Translations under genes and position numbers: made by a program
In this document: positions 12,660-22,964 of the stretch, piece after piece
Position numbering within the stretch: position 1 is the stretch's first letter
How the letters are laid out: the number at the start of each line of letters is the position of its first letter
From: Avena insularis
Lineage: Eukaryota > Streptophyta > Magnoliopsida > Poales > Poaceae
Length of the DNA: 64,000 nt
Reading direction: 5' to 3'
Assembly: GCA_023614405.1 (NCBI GenBank)
Contig: CM042694.1
Location: forward strand, 128,841,711 to 128,905,710
Notes under the pieces: generated by a model
The model's database searches: none
What the model was told of the DNA's origin: nothing
Seen by the model: only the letters and a program-made list of their open reading frames with translations

Positions 12660-14167
12660 GAAATGACTCTAGTTGTTGTTAGTAAAAATATCACACATGC
12701 AATTACACTGGTGGATCCATGTGTGGTCTCTAAACAGAACATACATGCAATGAGTTTAGCTGTGGTTAATGAGAAGAACACACATGCAATGACACTTGTG
12801 GATCCATAGGTGGATTGTGAAAATAACACACATGCAATGACTCTGGTTGTTGTTAGTAAAAAGAACACACATGCAATGACGCTGGTGGATCCATGTGTGG
12901 TCTCTAAAGAGAACAGACATTTCAATGACACTGGTGGATCCATATGTGGTATGTGAAAAGAATAGTCATGAAATGTATCTAGTTGTTGTTATTAAAAAGA
13001 ACACACATGCAATGACACTGGTGGATCCATGTGTGGTCTCTGAAGAGAACACACATGCAATGAATCTAGCTGTGGTTAATGAGAAGAACACACATTTCAA
13101 TGACACAGTTTTGATCCATATGTGGTATGCGAAAAGAACACACATGCAATGACTCTAGTTGTTGTTAGTAAAAAGAGCACACATGCAATGACACTGGTGG
13201 ATCCATGTGTGGTCTCTGAAGAGAACACACATTTCAATGACACTGGTGGATCCATATGTGGTATGTGAAAAGAACACACATGCAATGACTCCAGTTGTTG
13301 TTAGTAAAAAGAACACACATGCAATCACACTGGTGGATCCATGTGTGGTCTCTAAAGAGAACACACATGCAATGACTCTAGCTGTGGTTAATGAGAAGAA
13401 CACACATGCAGTGACACTGGAGGATCCATAGGTGGATTGTGAAAAGAACACACATGCAATGACTCTGGTTGTTGTTAGTAAAAAGAACACACATGCAATC
13501 ACACTAGTGGATCCATGTGTGGTCTCTGAAGAGAACACACATGCAATGACTCTGGTGGATCCATATGTGGTATGTGAAAAGAATAGTCATGAAATGACTC
13601 TAGTTGTTATTAGTAAAAAGAGCAAACAAGCAATTACACGGGTGGATCCATGTGTGGTCTCTGAAGAGAACATACATGCAATGACTCTAGCTGTGGTTAA
13701 TGAGAAAAACACACATGCAATGACACTGTGGATCCATAGGTGGATTGTGAAAACAACACACATGCAATGACTCTGGTTGTTGTTAGTAAAAAGAACACAC
13801 ATGCAATGACACTGGTAGATCCATGTGTGGTCTCTAAAGAGAACAGACATTTCAAAGACACTGGTGGATCCATATGTGGTATGTGAAAAGAATAGTCATG
13901 AAATGACTCCAGTTGTGGTTATTAAAAAGAACACACATGCAATGACACTGGTGAATCCATGTGTGGTCTCTGAAGAGAACACACATGCAATGAATCTAGC
14001 TGTGGTTAATGAGAAGAACACACATGCAATGACACTGGTTGTTGTTAATAAAAAGAGCACACATGAAATGACACTGGTAGATCCATGTGTGGTCTCTAAA
14101 GAGAACACACATTTCAATGACACTGGTGGATCCATATATGGTGTGTGAAAAGAACACACATGCAATG
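12651..14167. repeat. Satellite array, block B
   Basis: This 1.5-kb stretch of the same satellite lies between the LINE and the LTR retrotransposon. It has the same 39- and 48/49-bp monomer types, including the TAGGTGGATTGTGAAA variant. It stops inside a monomer core at ATGCAATG and continues at 22960. Confidence 0.95.
14163..14167 (+). repeat. LTR-element target-site duplication, left
   Basis: CAATG, part of the satellite core, directly precedes the element end TGTAACACCC. The same five bases follow the right end at 22960-22964. A 5-bp duplication is standard for LTR retrotransposon integration. Confidence 0.93.
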
Positions 14168-15085
14168 TGTAACACCCTCAGAATCGGCCCTATGCAAGTT
14201 TTAGCGAAACCCGCCAAACCCGCATAGAAACGATTCAAAGGTGCCCACCAGGCACTTTCGTGCGGGTGGAAAACGAAGTAATAACATTACACAACAGTCC
14301 TCGATGGGACCCACAGAACAGATATATATACAACGGCGACTCACGGAGTCAAGAATACAGATTCTGGGACAAAGATCCAATCACCTTGAAGATTTATAGA
14401 GCGTCCGACTACGGACAAGATGCAAATTGAGCTAAGAGCCCAAGAATAACCAATGGCGTCCATAACCCTGCCTGTGCCAAGCGGAAGGGTAACCTCGCTA
14501 ACGACGCCGATCTCAAAACCTGCTTAAACAAAAGGGTGCCGACAAAGGGCAAAGGAAAAGAGGCGGTCAAGATCGAGGCCGAAGACACGGCGAGACTAGA
14601 ATTCGGTCCTCGCCTACATAGGTATGGTGGATCAAGCGGCAGCGCAACATGCTCTAAACAACCTATAGAGACTCAATACAATGGCGACTATCGAGAGAGG
14701 GTAAGAAAGACCTATTCGAACCAACCTGATTCTAACACCAAACAATCCCATCTGGTATTCCCCTCGAGACCAAACGAGGAAGTCACCGAGGAACTCACAC
14801 GTTGGCAGTTTTATTTATTCAAAGGATCGCTGCAGCAATTACTAGTCGGTGTAGATAATCATTCGATAAAATAAGCGGTGGGCTTTAGTTAACCATTCCG
14901 TTGAAGTTGCAACACTTACTAGTCGGATACAAATAGCGTGAGATAACCCAAAACCCAGCGGTTGTTGGCACTTTTATTTAGCCATTCCGTTGTGGTGAAG
15001 CTGATTACTAGTCATATCGGATACAAGTCAATTTATAACAGTAAACTTTAGTTATAGTTGTCTATGATCAAGCACTGTGCTCCAA

Positions 15086-15160
15086 GTCGTCCATATTCGC
15101 GGACACGGCTTCTAAAAGATTTAACCTGCAGGGTGCACCAAAGTATCCACAAGCACTTGA
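15086..15160 (-). repeat. Conserved LTR block shared with third element
   Basis: GTCGTCCATATTCGCGGACA and the following CGGCTTCTAAAAGATTTAAC with CTGCAGGGTGCACC recur at 19773-19840 in the sister LTR. They recur in diverged form at 62924-62994 in the element at the right edge, where they are recognisable as GTCCATAACC, GGACACGGCT and CTGCAG. Retention in otherwise dissimilar LTRs suggests common ancestry or a constrained LTR motif. Confidence 0.65.
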
Positions 15161-17179
15161 CCCTTTTGCGGATCAATTAACATACACCCATCGGTATGTC
15201 GGCGGGCCTAAGTCATGACGTTTCCTGACCCAAAGCAAGCACGGGGCCACCCACTAAGTACACCCAGAACGAAGTCGGCGGTCTCGAGACGGACTCGGGG
15301 TTTCGCCATGGTCAGTAAACGACAAATCCCAAAACTGGACCGTCGATACATCGAAAACACTCCGCTTCCTAAACAAGACAGCGTGCTCCTCACACAATCG
15401 TAAATAAAGCAAGAAAGCATGGCATAGGTACAGGATAGTAAATAAAACCTCAAACTAGTTGTGGCCCAAAGACAATACTTTGAAATCAGGTACTAATCAA
15501 TGGGGGCCCATATCTCCCCACCTGGTTAGCGCGCCGATCTCTAACAGGTGTCAAGAACTCGGTCCTACGGACACAAGTGGGCGGTCGGAAACCAGATATT
15601 ATCTATCACCCACGGTGCCTCCTTACCTACTTCAATTTTAGTTGTTAAACAGTAATTAAAGTGAACGATAATTAAAGCCATGATCATCTCCAACAATTAA
15701 CTTGCGGCAATACTCCAACAACTGTGGTACTTGACGACACGCTAACAACACTTGAGCGGCGACTACGACACGCAAGTCCAACTATCTACCAATCAACAGG
15801 TAATAGGATGTGTCCAAGGCAATATAAGGCTGCAGGGGATATCACGGGTACGGAAACTAGAGCATCGCAACACAGATAGCAAAAGATCAACAGGCGGGAA
15901 TAAATACTAGAAAAGTAAGATAGGTAGAAAGGGGGAGATGCTCGCCTGAAAACAGGGTCGAAGGTTCATCCGAAGATCGGTGACTCACATCAACTCAACG
16001 GCCTTATCCGCGAAGAAGCAAAACACTAGAATAAACACCGGATGCAATATTTAAGATTACGGCAGAAGATCGGGCATGATGCATGTATGATGTATGACAT
16101 GGCAAGGGTGCAATGCAATTAGGCAAGATTAAGCGGAACCGGGGTCCCGACAATTAATTAGATGGTTCATGTTATTTAACTACCCCGCAAATTAAATGTT
16201 GTAATTAACAAGGCAAGATTATACCATCGGTTCGCTACACAAATTACATGGGGCCAATATAAGACTGGATTTGCCCGCATATGGGCCCCATATTTAATTA
16301 TGAGGTGAATCGACATAAGGCCCCCAAACCACACGACAATATGCATGCATGAACATTTAATATGCAACGAGTTTATATTTCATTTTATAAAATAGGGCTC
16401 GGGAAGGGAATCACACATTAGAGGGGGCTCGACGATCTTGGTCTCTGAGGGGTTCGGGGTCGTTCTCAGGGTTCGACGGGAGAACGGCTCGGCAGATCGT
16501 CTCGGACAACGGAAGTCGATCTTGTCGCATCCAGAAGGAGAACTTGGTTGGCGTCGGGGCACATCGGATCCGCCCTTCGTGGTCGATCTTGTCGTCGCAA
16601 GATCTTGTCGGTCGCATCTCGGTGGTCTTGGCGTCCGGAAGTACTTGTCGTTCCGTGGCGACCTTGGCGTTCTTCGGTTGGTAGCGAGATCTCGGCGTTC
16701 GTGACGAAGGTCTTGATGGTGCCGTCTTCGTTTGTCGATGTCGGACTTGGGTGGATCGGCACCGGTCTTGGACTCTGAAAACACGGCTTCGGATCCATGT
16801 TCGGTCTTCGGGGTTCTCCAGGGCTCGTGAAGGGGACCTTCACGCCATCGGATCCGAGTCGATGAACTTGGCGATCCATGAAGACGGTCTTGAGGCTACG
16901 GGCTGATGTCGACCTTCGGGTACCGCGGGTGCTCGGTGTGGTTCCAACGGGTTCAAACGCCGGTGGTAGGCGAACTTGGATGCCACGGAAGTCTTGTCGC
17001 AGATGAAGGTCTTGTCGCTTAGTCGGGGTTCTCCATGTTCACCTCTTGACGTCGGTTTTCCTGGTACTTGGGTGTCCGGACGATCTTGTCAACCTCTTAC
17101 CGTGTATCTACCCGAGATCTTGCGGGGTTCCAACAAACATGTGGTGAGCAACATACGAAAACGGAAAACAATGTAAACA

Positions 17180-17580
17180 GCCGAACGCTGAGCATGGACA
17201 GCGGTGGTGGCAGAAGGCCACGCTGCAGGCGACTGGGAGGTGCCAGCGGGCTCATGGTGGCAAGCGGCGACGCGGAGAAGGCGGGCACAAGCTGGCGGGC
17301 GGAGGCGAGGCCAGGCTGGTCGACGGAGGGGGTAGCTCGCCGCGAGAGGAGCTTGGTCAGGCGGCTGGGAAGGCGCACAGAGGGTCCGTTCGGGCGAGGA
17401 GGCGGGCCAGGCTCTTGCGACACGAGGCGGACGGAGGCGCCAGGCGAGGGCCGGGCCGAGCGAGCACGGGGCGGGCGACGCGGCTCTGGGAGAAGCAGAG
17501 GGAGGCGGAGATCGGGGCAGACGGGGGAGATCCGGGGCGAGGCTGGTGGAGGGAGGGGCAAGAAGAAGGCGGTTTGAGAG
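17180..17580. other. GC-rich, purine-skewed block in left LTR
   Basis: The plus strand is strongly G/A-rich, so in element orientation this is a C/T-rich tract about 0.5-0.9 kb from the LTR start. Long open frames on both strands (for example 17068-17577) are Arg/Gly- or Pro/Ser/Arg-rich and reflect composition. The block could be a leader near the element's transcription start or a captured GC-rich exon fragment; neither can be shown here. Confidence 0.6.
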
Positions 17581-18045
17581 AGGGAGAGGGGATGGTGGAT
17601 TGATGAGGTGGCGGTGGCTGTGATGAGGTGGAGGGAAGGTGAGGTGGAGGGAGGGGATTGGTGGGTAGACTAGGATTGGGTGGGAATAGGATTTAGAGTT
17701 TGGGTGGACCGATTTTATTCTGGGGGTGGTCGACTGGGTCGAATCGGCCCGTTCGACTGCCCCCCTAAAAATAATTAAATATTTTATTTATTTCAAACAG
17801 GGCTTTTGCAAACCGATAGCAGACAAAACAAAATAATCCAGAGACCCGGGTTTTGTGTTTGAACAAAGACGGGGCGTTTAGAAAACAAGAACAGGTTTTT
17901 CGAAAATAGTTTTATGCGAACAAATGCAAGATGACATGACGATGCTCAAATGCAATGCGGCATGATGACATGAGCATGCGGTCATGATGATGCAATGCAC
18001 AAAAACAACGCGATTTTCTTGTAGTGGTTTTTGCGGGATGCCACA

Positions 18046-18842
18046 ATTCGACACCACTAACAATGGATCTCGCCCTCGAGATCCGCCTCATGGTACCGGA
18101 AGGAAGGCCGGCGATCTGAATCTTCTCGCTGCGCATAGATTCTCGCGACACCACTAACAAGAGGTCGTTATCCGTGATCGTCGAGAGAACACACCGGGAA
18201 CAAAAGGTCAAAGGTAGAGGTATCAACAAATAAAGCCACCTCTAACTTCGATAGAAGGAGAGAAAAGATGCGGCCTATCCCACTTCAATGTACAAGAGCG
18301 AATAGAAAGGGTAGTCGGCATGGGGGCCAATCCATCACGCACCCAAGCTATTACTCTGCACAATCAGTAGAAAAGCGTGCAACCATTCTCGGAATCATAC
18401 TGAAGATCTCGACAAACGAGGGTCGGAATCAAAGGAGTGATGCAGACTCTGCATCAAAGCTGGCGTAGATGATGTCGTCGCGTCGGAAAACACTGGAAGG
18501 CACAAACAAGGAACAAAGAATGGTACCAAAGAAGGCGGATTCCTCAGATAGCATGAACACCGGATGGTAGAACACCGTTATCGAAGGGGGAAGCGAAACC
18601 CTGAAGGCACGACAGAACCCAACCACGGGAAATCCTGGACTTGAAGAAAGGTAAGAGAGCAGATCCAAAACACGCAGAGGTAAGAGGAGAATAGCAGAGG
18701 GGTAAGGAGTAAAATCAGACCTAATCAGAACTATCCAACCGATTTTGTAAAATAGTTTTGACACTCTACTTCGGCCGTTAGCTAGGTTATCCTACAGGCT
18801 GGACTTGTGGGGTATCGCAACTGCTGAGCTCTGATACCACTC
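18046..18842 (-). other. Internal region of LTR element, 797 bp, no gag-pol
   Basis: This is the only unique DNA between the LTRs. In element orientation it begins with the primer binding site. The longest frame (18764 down to 18429, 111 codons) has no recognisable gag, protease, RT or integrase motif. Near the far end, GATCTCGCCCTCGAGATCC at 18065-18083 (reverse complement GGATCTCGAGGGCGAGATC) resembles the sequence often found at the very 3' end of plant gypsy polyproteins, so this may be a remnant. GACACCACTAAC occurs twice, near 18050 and 18148. No convincing polypurine tract abuts the left LTR. Confidence 0.8.
18828..18839 (-). other. Primer binding site, initiator tRNA-Met type
   Basis: On the minus strand this reads TGGTATCAGAGC, the classic plant LTR-retrotransposon site complementary to the 3' end of initiator methionine tRNA. 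It lies three bases (GAG on the minus strand) inside the right LTR boundary. It fixes the element's orientation as minus. Confidence 0.92.
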
Positions 18843-21800
18843 TGTAACACCCTCAGAATCGGCCCTATGCAAGTTTTAGCGAAACCCGCCAAACCCGCAT
18901 AGAAACGATTCAAAGGTGCCCACCAGGCACTTTCGTGCGGGTGGAAAACGAAGTAATAACATTACACAACAATCCTCGATGGGACCCACAGAACAGATAT
19001 ATATACAACGGCGACTCATGGAGTCAAGAATACAGATTTACAGGACAAAGATCCAATCACCTTGAAGACGATAGAGCGTCCGACTACGGACAAGATGCAA
19101 ATTGAGCTAAGAGCCCTGAAGAATAACCAATGGCGTCCATAACCCTGCCCAGGCCAAGCCGGAAGGGTAACCCTGCTAACGACGTCGGTCTCAAAACCTG
19201 CTTAAACAAAAGGGTGCCGGCAAAGGAAAAGGAAAAAGAGGCGGTCGATCTTGAGGCCAAGCAGCGAGACTAGAATTCGGCGGTCCTCGCCTACATAGGT
19301 ATGGTGGACTGAAGCGGCAGCGCAGCATGCTCTAAACAACCTATAGAGACTCGATACAACTGGCGACTATCAGAGAGGGGTAAGAAAGACCTATTCGGAA
19401 CCAACCTGATTCTAACACCAAACAATCCCATCCTGGTATTCCCCCTCGAGACCAAACGAGGAAGTCGACCGAGGAACTCACACAGTTGGCAGTTTTATTT
19501 ATTCAGTGATCGTTGCAGCAATTACTAGTCAGGTGTAGATAATCATTCTGATAAAATAAGCAGTGGGCCGTTTTAGTTAACCATTCCGTTGTAGTTGCAA
19601 CACTTACTAGTCAGATACAAATAGCATGAGATAACCCAAAACCCAGCAGTTGTTGGCACTTTTATTTAGCCATTCCGTTGTGGTGAAGCTGATTACTAGT
19701 CATATCGGATACAAGTCAATTTATAACAATAAACTTTAGTTATAGTTGTCTATGATCAAGCACTGTGCTCCAAGTCGTCCATAACCGCGGACACGGCTTC
19801 TCGAAAAGATTTAACCCTGCAGGGGTGCACCAAAGTATCCACAAGCACTTCGACCCTTTTTGCCAGATCAATTAACATACACCCATCGGTATGTCGGCGG
19901 GGCCTAAGTCATGACGTTTCCCAGACCCAAAGCAAGCACGGGGGGCCACCCCACTAAGTACACCCGCAACGAAGTCGGCCGGTCTCCGAGACGGACTCAG
20001 GGTTTGCGCCAGTGGCGTAACGACAAATCCCAAAACTGGGACTGTCGATACCGCGAAAACACTCCACTTCCTAAACAGTACAGCGTGCTCCTCACACAAT
20101 CGTAAATAAAGCAGTAAAGCATGGCATAGGTACAGGATAGTAAATAAAACCTCAAACTAGTTGTGGCCCCCAGTACAATACTTTGAAATCAGGTACTAAT
20201 CAATGGGGGGCCCATATCTCCCCAATGGTTAAGCGCTCGATCTCGGAACAGGTGTCAAGAACTCGGGGTCCTACGGGACACAAGTGGGCGGTCGGAAACC
20301 AGATATTATCTATCACCCACCGGTGCCTCTGCTTACCTACTTCAATTTTAGTTGTTAAACAGTAATTAAAGTGAACAGTAATTAAAGCCATGATCATCTC
20401 CAACAATTAACTTGCGGCAATACTCCAACAAGCGTGGTACTTGACGACCGCGCAACACTTGAGCGGCGACTCACGACACGCAAGTCCAACTATCTACCAA
20501 TCAACGGTAATAGGATGTGTCCAAGGCAATATAAGGCTGCAGGGATATCACGGGAATGCGGAAACTAGAGCATCGCAACACGATAGCAAAAGATCAACAA
20601 AGGGAATAAATACTAGAAAAGTAAGATAGGTAGAAAGGGGAGATGCTCTTTGAAAACAGGGTCAAGGTTCATCCAAGATCGGTAAGCTCACATCAACTCA
20701 ACGGCCTTATCCGCGAAGAAGCAAAACACTAGAATAAACACCGGATGCAATATTTAAGATTACGGCAGAAGATCGGGCATGATGCATGTATGATGTATGA
20801 CATGGCAAGGGTGCAATGCAATTAGGCAAGATTAAGCGGAACCGAGGTCCCGGCAATTAATTAGATGGTTCATGTTATTTAACTACCCCGCAAATTAAAT
20901 GTTGTAATTAACAAGGCAAGATTATACCATCGGTTCGCTACACAAATTACATGGGGCCAATATAAGACTGGATTTGCCCGCATATGGGCCCCATATTTAA
21001 TTATGAGGTGAATCGGCATAAGGCCCCCAAACCACACGACAATATGCATGCATGAACATTTAATATGCAACGAGTTTATATTTCATTTTATAAAATAGGG
21101 CTCGGGAAGGGAATCACACATTAGAGGGGGCTCGACGATCTTGGTCTCTGAGGGGTTCGGGGTCGGTCTCAGGGTTCGACGGGAGAACGGCTCGACGAGA
21201 TCGGTCTCGGACAACGGAAGTCGATCTTGTCGCATCCGAGAAGGAGAACTTGGTTGGCGTCGGGGGCACATCGGATCCGCCCTGGTCAGGGTCGATCTTG
21301 TCGTCGCGAAGATCTTGTCGGGTCGCATCTCGGGTCGGTCTTGGCGTCCGGGGGAAGTACTTGTCGTTCCCGTGACGACCTTGGCGTTCTTTCGGTTCGG
21401 GTAGCAGATCTCGGCGTTCCGTGACGAAGGTCTTGATGGTGCCGTCTTCGTTTGTCGATGTCGGACTTGGGTGGATCGGGTACCGGGGTCTTCGGACTCT
21501 GAAAACACGGCTTCGGATCCATGTTCGGTCTTCGGGGTTCTCCAGGGCTCGTGAAGGGGACCTTCACGCCATCGGATCCGAGTCGATGAACTTGGCGATC
21601 CATGAAGACGGTCTTGAGGCTACGGGCTGATGTCGACCTTCGGGTACCGCGGGTGCTCGGTGTGGTTCCAACGGGTTCAAACGCCAGTGGTAGGCGAACT
21701 TGGATGCCACGGAAGTCTTGTCGCCGATGAAGGTCTTGTCGCTTAGTCGGGGTTCTCCATGTTCAGCTGCTCTTGACGTCGGTTTTCCTGGTACTTGGGT

Positions 21801-21924
21801 GTCCGGACGATCTTGTCAACCTCTTACCGTGTATCTACCTGAGATCTTGCGGGGTTCCAACAAACATGTGGTGAGCAACATGCGAAAACAGAAAACAATG
21901 TGAAACAGCAGCTTGGTGAGCATG

Positions 21925-22497
21925 AAACGCTGTGGACGTGAGCATGAGGCACGGCCGACGCTTCAGCGAGGAGGCGGACAAGGCGCGGCAGGCGAGGCCG
22001 GCCGGAGCCGAGCACGGGGCGGGCGACGCGGCTCTGGGAGAAGCAGAGGGAGGCGGAGATCGGCGCAGACGGGGGAGATCCGGGGCGAGGCTGGTGGAGG
22101 GAGGCGGCCGCTGGCGAGCGCTCCTGGCGGCGGCGGAGGAGACGGTCCACGACGGCGGCAGGGGAGAGCGGGGCCCGGGGCGGCGACAGCGGCGTCCGGC
22201 CGGAGGCGGGCGGGAGAGGAGGCCGGTGGCATGGGGGTGGCCGGCAGAGAGGAGAGGGGCGAAGCGTCAGTGGCCGCCTGAGGACGAGTGGGGAAAGGCG
22301 TGGGCTGCTCGTGGGGAGGAGAGAGAGAGGAAGTGGTGGGGCCAGGAGGGTGGGCGAGGAGGAGAGGGAGGTGGGGGGCAGGGCGGGGTGGGGTGGGTCC
22401 ATGAGGGGGGGGTGTGTGGCCGTGCGGGTCTGCAGGTGGGACCAGGCGGTGGGGGGTGTGTAAGGGAGCGGGGGTAGAAGGGGCGGTGTGAGAGAGG
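21925..22497. other. GC-rich block in right LTR with G-quadruplex motif
   Basis: This is the counterpart of 17180-17580 but longer. The plus strand contains many G runs, and 22373-22397 fits a canonical quadruplex pattern (runs of at least three G with loops of 1-2). The minus-strand frame at 22402-21824 encodes a Pro/Ser/Leu/Arg-rich string with no domain I recognise and is most likely compositional. Confidence 0.6.
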
Positions 22498-22680
22498 GAG
22501 AGGGGCTGGTGGATTGATGAGGTGGCGGTGGTTGTGATAAGGTGGAGGGAAGGTGAGGTGGAGGGAGGGGATTGGTGGGTAGACTTGGATTGGGTGGGAA
22601 TAGGATTTAGAGTTTGGGTGGACCGATTTTATTCTGGGGGTGGTCGACTGGGTCGAATCGGCCCGTTCGACTGCCCCCCT

Positions 22681-22708
22681 AAAAATAATTAAATATTTTA
22701 TTTATTTC
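22681..22708 (-). promoter_or_regulatory. Candidate TATA-type promoter region of 5' LTR
   Basis: Read on the minus strand, this gives an A/T-rich run with AATAAAATATTTAATTA lying just before a C/T-rich segment (about 22680-22490) that looks like a plant transcript leader. The same arrangement occurs in the left LTR near 17767-17792. It is the best place for an RNA polymerase II start in the LTR, but this is inferred from composition only. Confidence 0.25.
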
Positions 22709-22959
22709 AAACAGGGCTTTTGCAAACCGATAGCAGACAAAACAAAATAATCCGGAGACCCGGGTTTTGTGTTTGAACAAAGACGGGGCGTTTAGAAAAC
22801 AAGAACAGGTTTTTCGAAAATAGTTTTATGCGAACAAATGCAAGATGACATGACGATGCTCAAATGCAATGCGGCATGATGACATGAGCATGCGGTCATG
22901 ATGATGCAATGCACAAAAACAACGTGATTTTCTAGTAGTGGTTTTTGCGGGATGCCACA

Positions 22960-22964
22960 CAATG
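22960..22964 (+). repeat. LTR-element target-site duplication, right
   Basis: CAATG follows GGGATGCCACA directly and matches 14163-14167. The satellite continues as ACTCCCGTTGTTGTTAGTAA, a monomer tail found elsewhere in the array. Confidence 0.93.

Larger units (their letters stand above)
14168..18045 (-). repeat. Left LTR (3' LTR in element orientation), 3878 bp
   Basis: It runs from TGTAACACCC to GGGATGCCACA and matches 18843-22959 along its length. Near-identical tracts (for example about 16040-16440 and 17590-18045) alternate with patches rich in small indels (for example 14430-14800 and 15470-15620). A GC-rich part at 17180-17580 differs in length from its partner. No open frame here has recognisable protein similarity; those present are compositionally biased shadows. 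Confidence 0.92.
14168..22959 (-). mobile_element. Non-autonomous LTR retrotransposon with giant LTRs
   Basis: The element ends are TGTAACACCC and GGGATGCCACA, with 5'-TG...CA-3' termini, and it is flanked by exact CAATG duplications. Two direct copies of a 3.9-4.1 kb sequence enclose only 797 bp. The primer binding site sits beside the right LTR on the minus strand, so transcription would run right to left. There is no gag, protease, integrase or RT. Removing the element and one CAATG rebuilds a continuous satellite monomer. It resembles the LARD/TRIM class in lacking genes, but the proportions are odd. I do not assign a family name. Confidence 0.92.
18843..22959 (-). repeat. Right LTR (5' LTR in element orientation), 4117 bp
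   Basis: This is a direct repeat of 14168-18045 with the same termini, TGTAACACCC and GGGATGCCACA. The 239-bp size difference lies mainly in the GC-rich block. The left LTR has extra sequence at about 17180-17445, and this one has extra sequence at about 22110-22480. Many one- to three-base indels separate the copies in patches, while other stretches of several hundred bases are nearly identical. Confidence 0.92.

Noticed and set aside
14536..14874. 112-codon plus-strand frame starting MPTKGKGKEAVK as a coding gene
   Set aside because: It lies in the LTR against the element's direction, is disrupted by indels in the sister LTR around 19217-19560, and has no known motif.
16380..17577. Arg/Pro/Gly-rich open frames on both strands of the LTR (for example 16380-16784 minus and 17068-17577 plus) as genes
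   Set aside because: They overlap each other, change length and frame between the two LTR copies, have biased composition and no recognisable domain.
18429..18764. 111-codon minus-strand frame in the LTR-element interior as gag
   Set aside because: It has the right orientation and place for gag, but no CCHC knuckle or capsid-like motif, and is short and hydrophobic. Most likely a chance frame in the leader.
14168..22959. Two tandem independent insertions of one 4-kb element
   Set aside because: A single CAATG duplication flanks the whole unit, none lies at the internal ends, and a primer binding site sits beside the right copy. One LTR retrotransposon explains everything.
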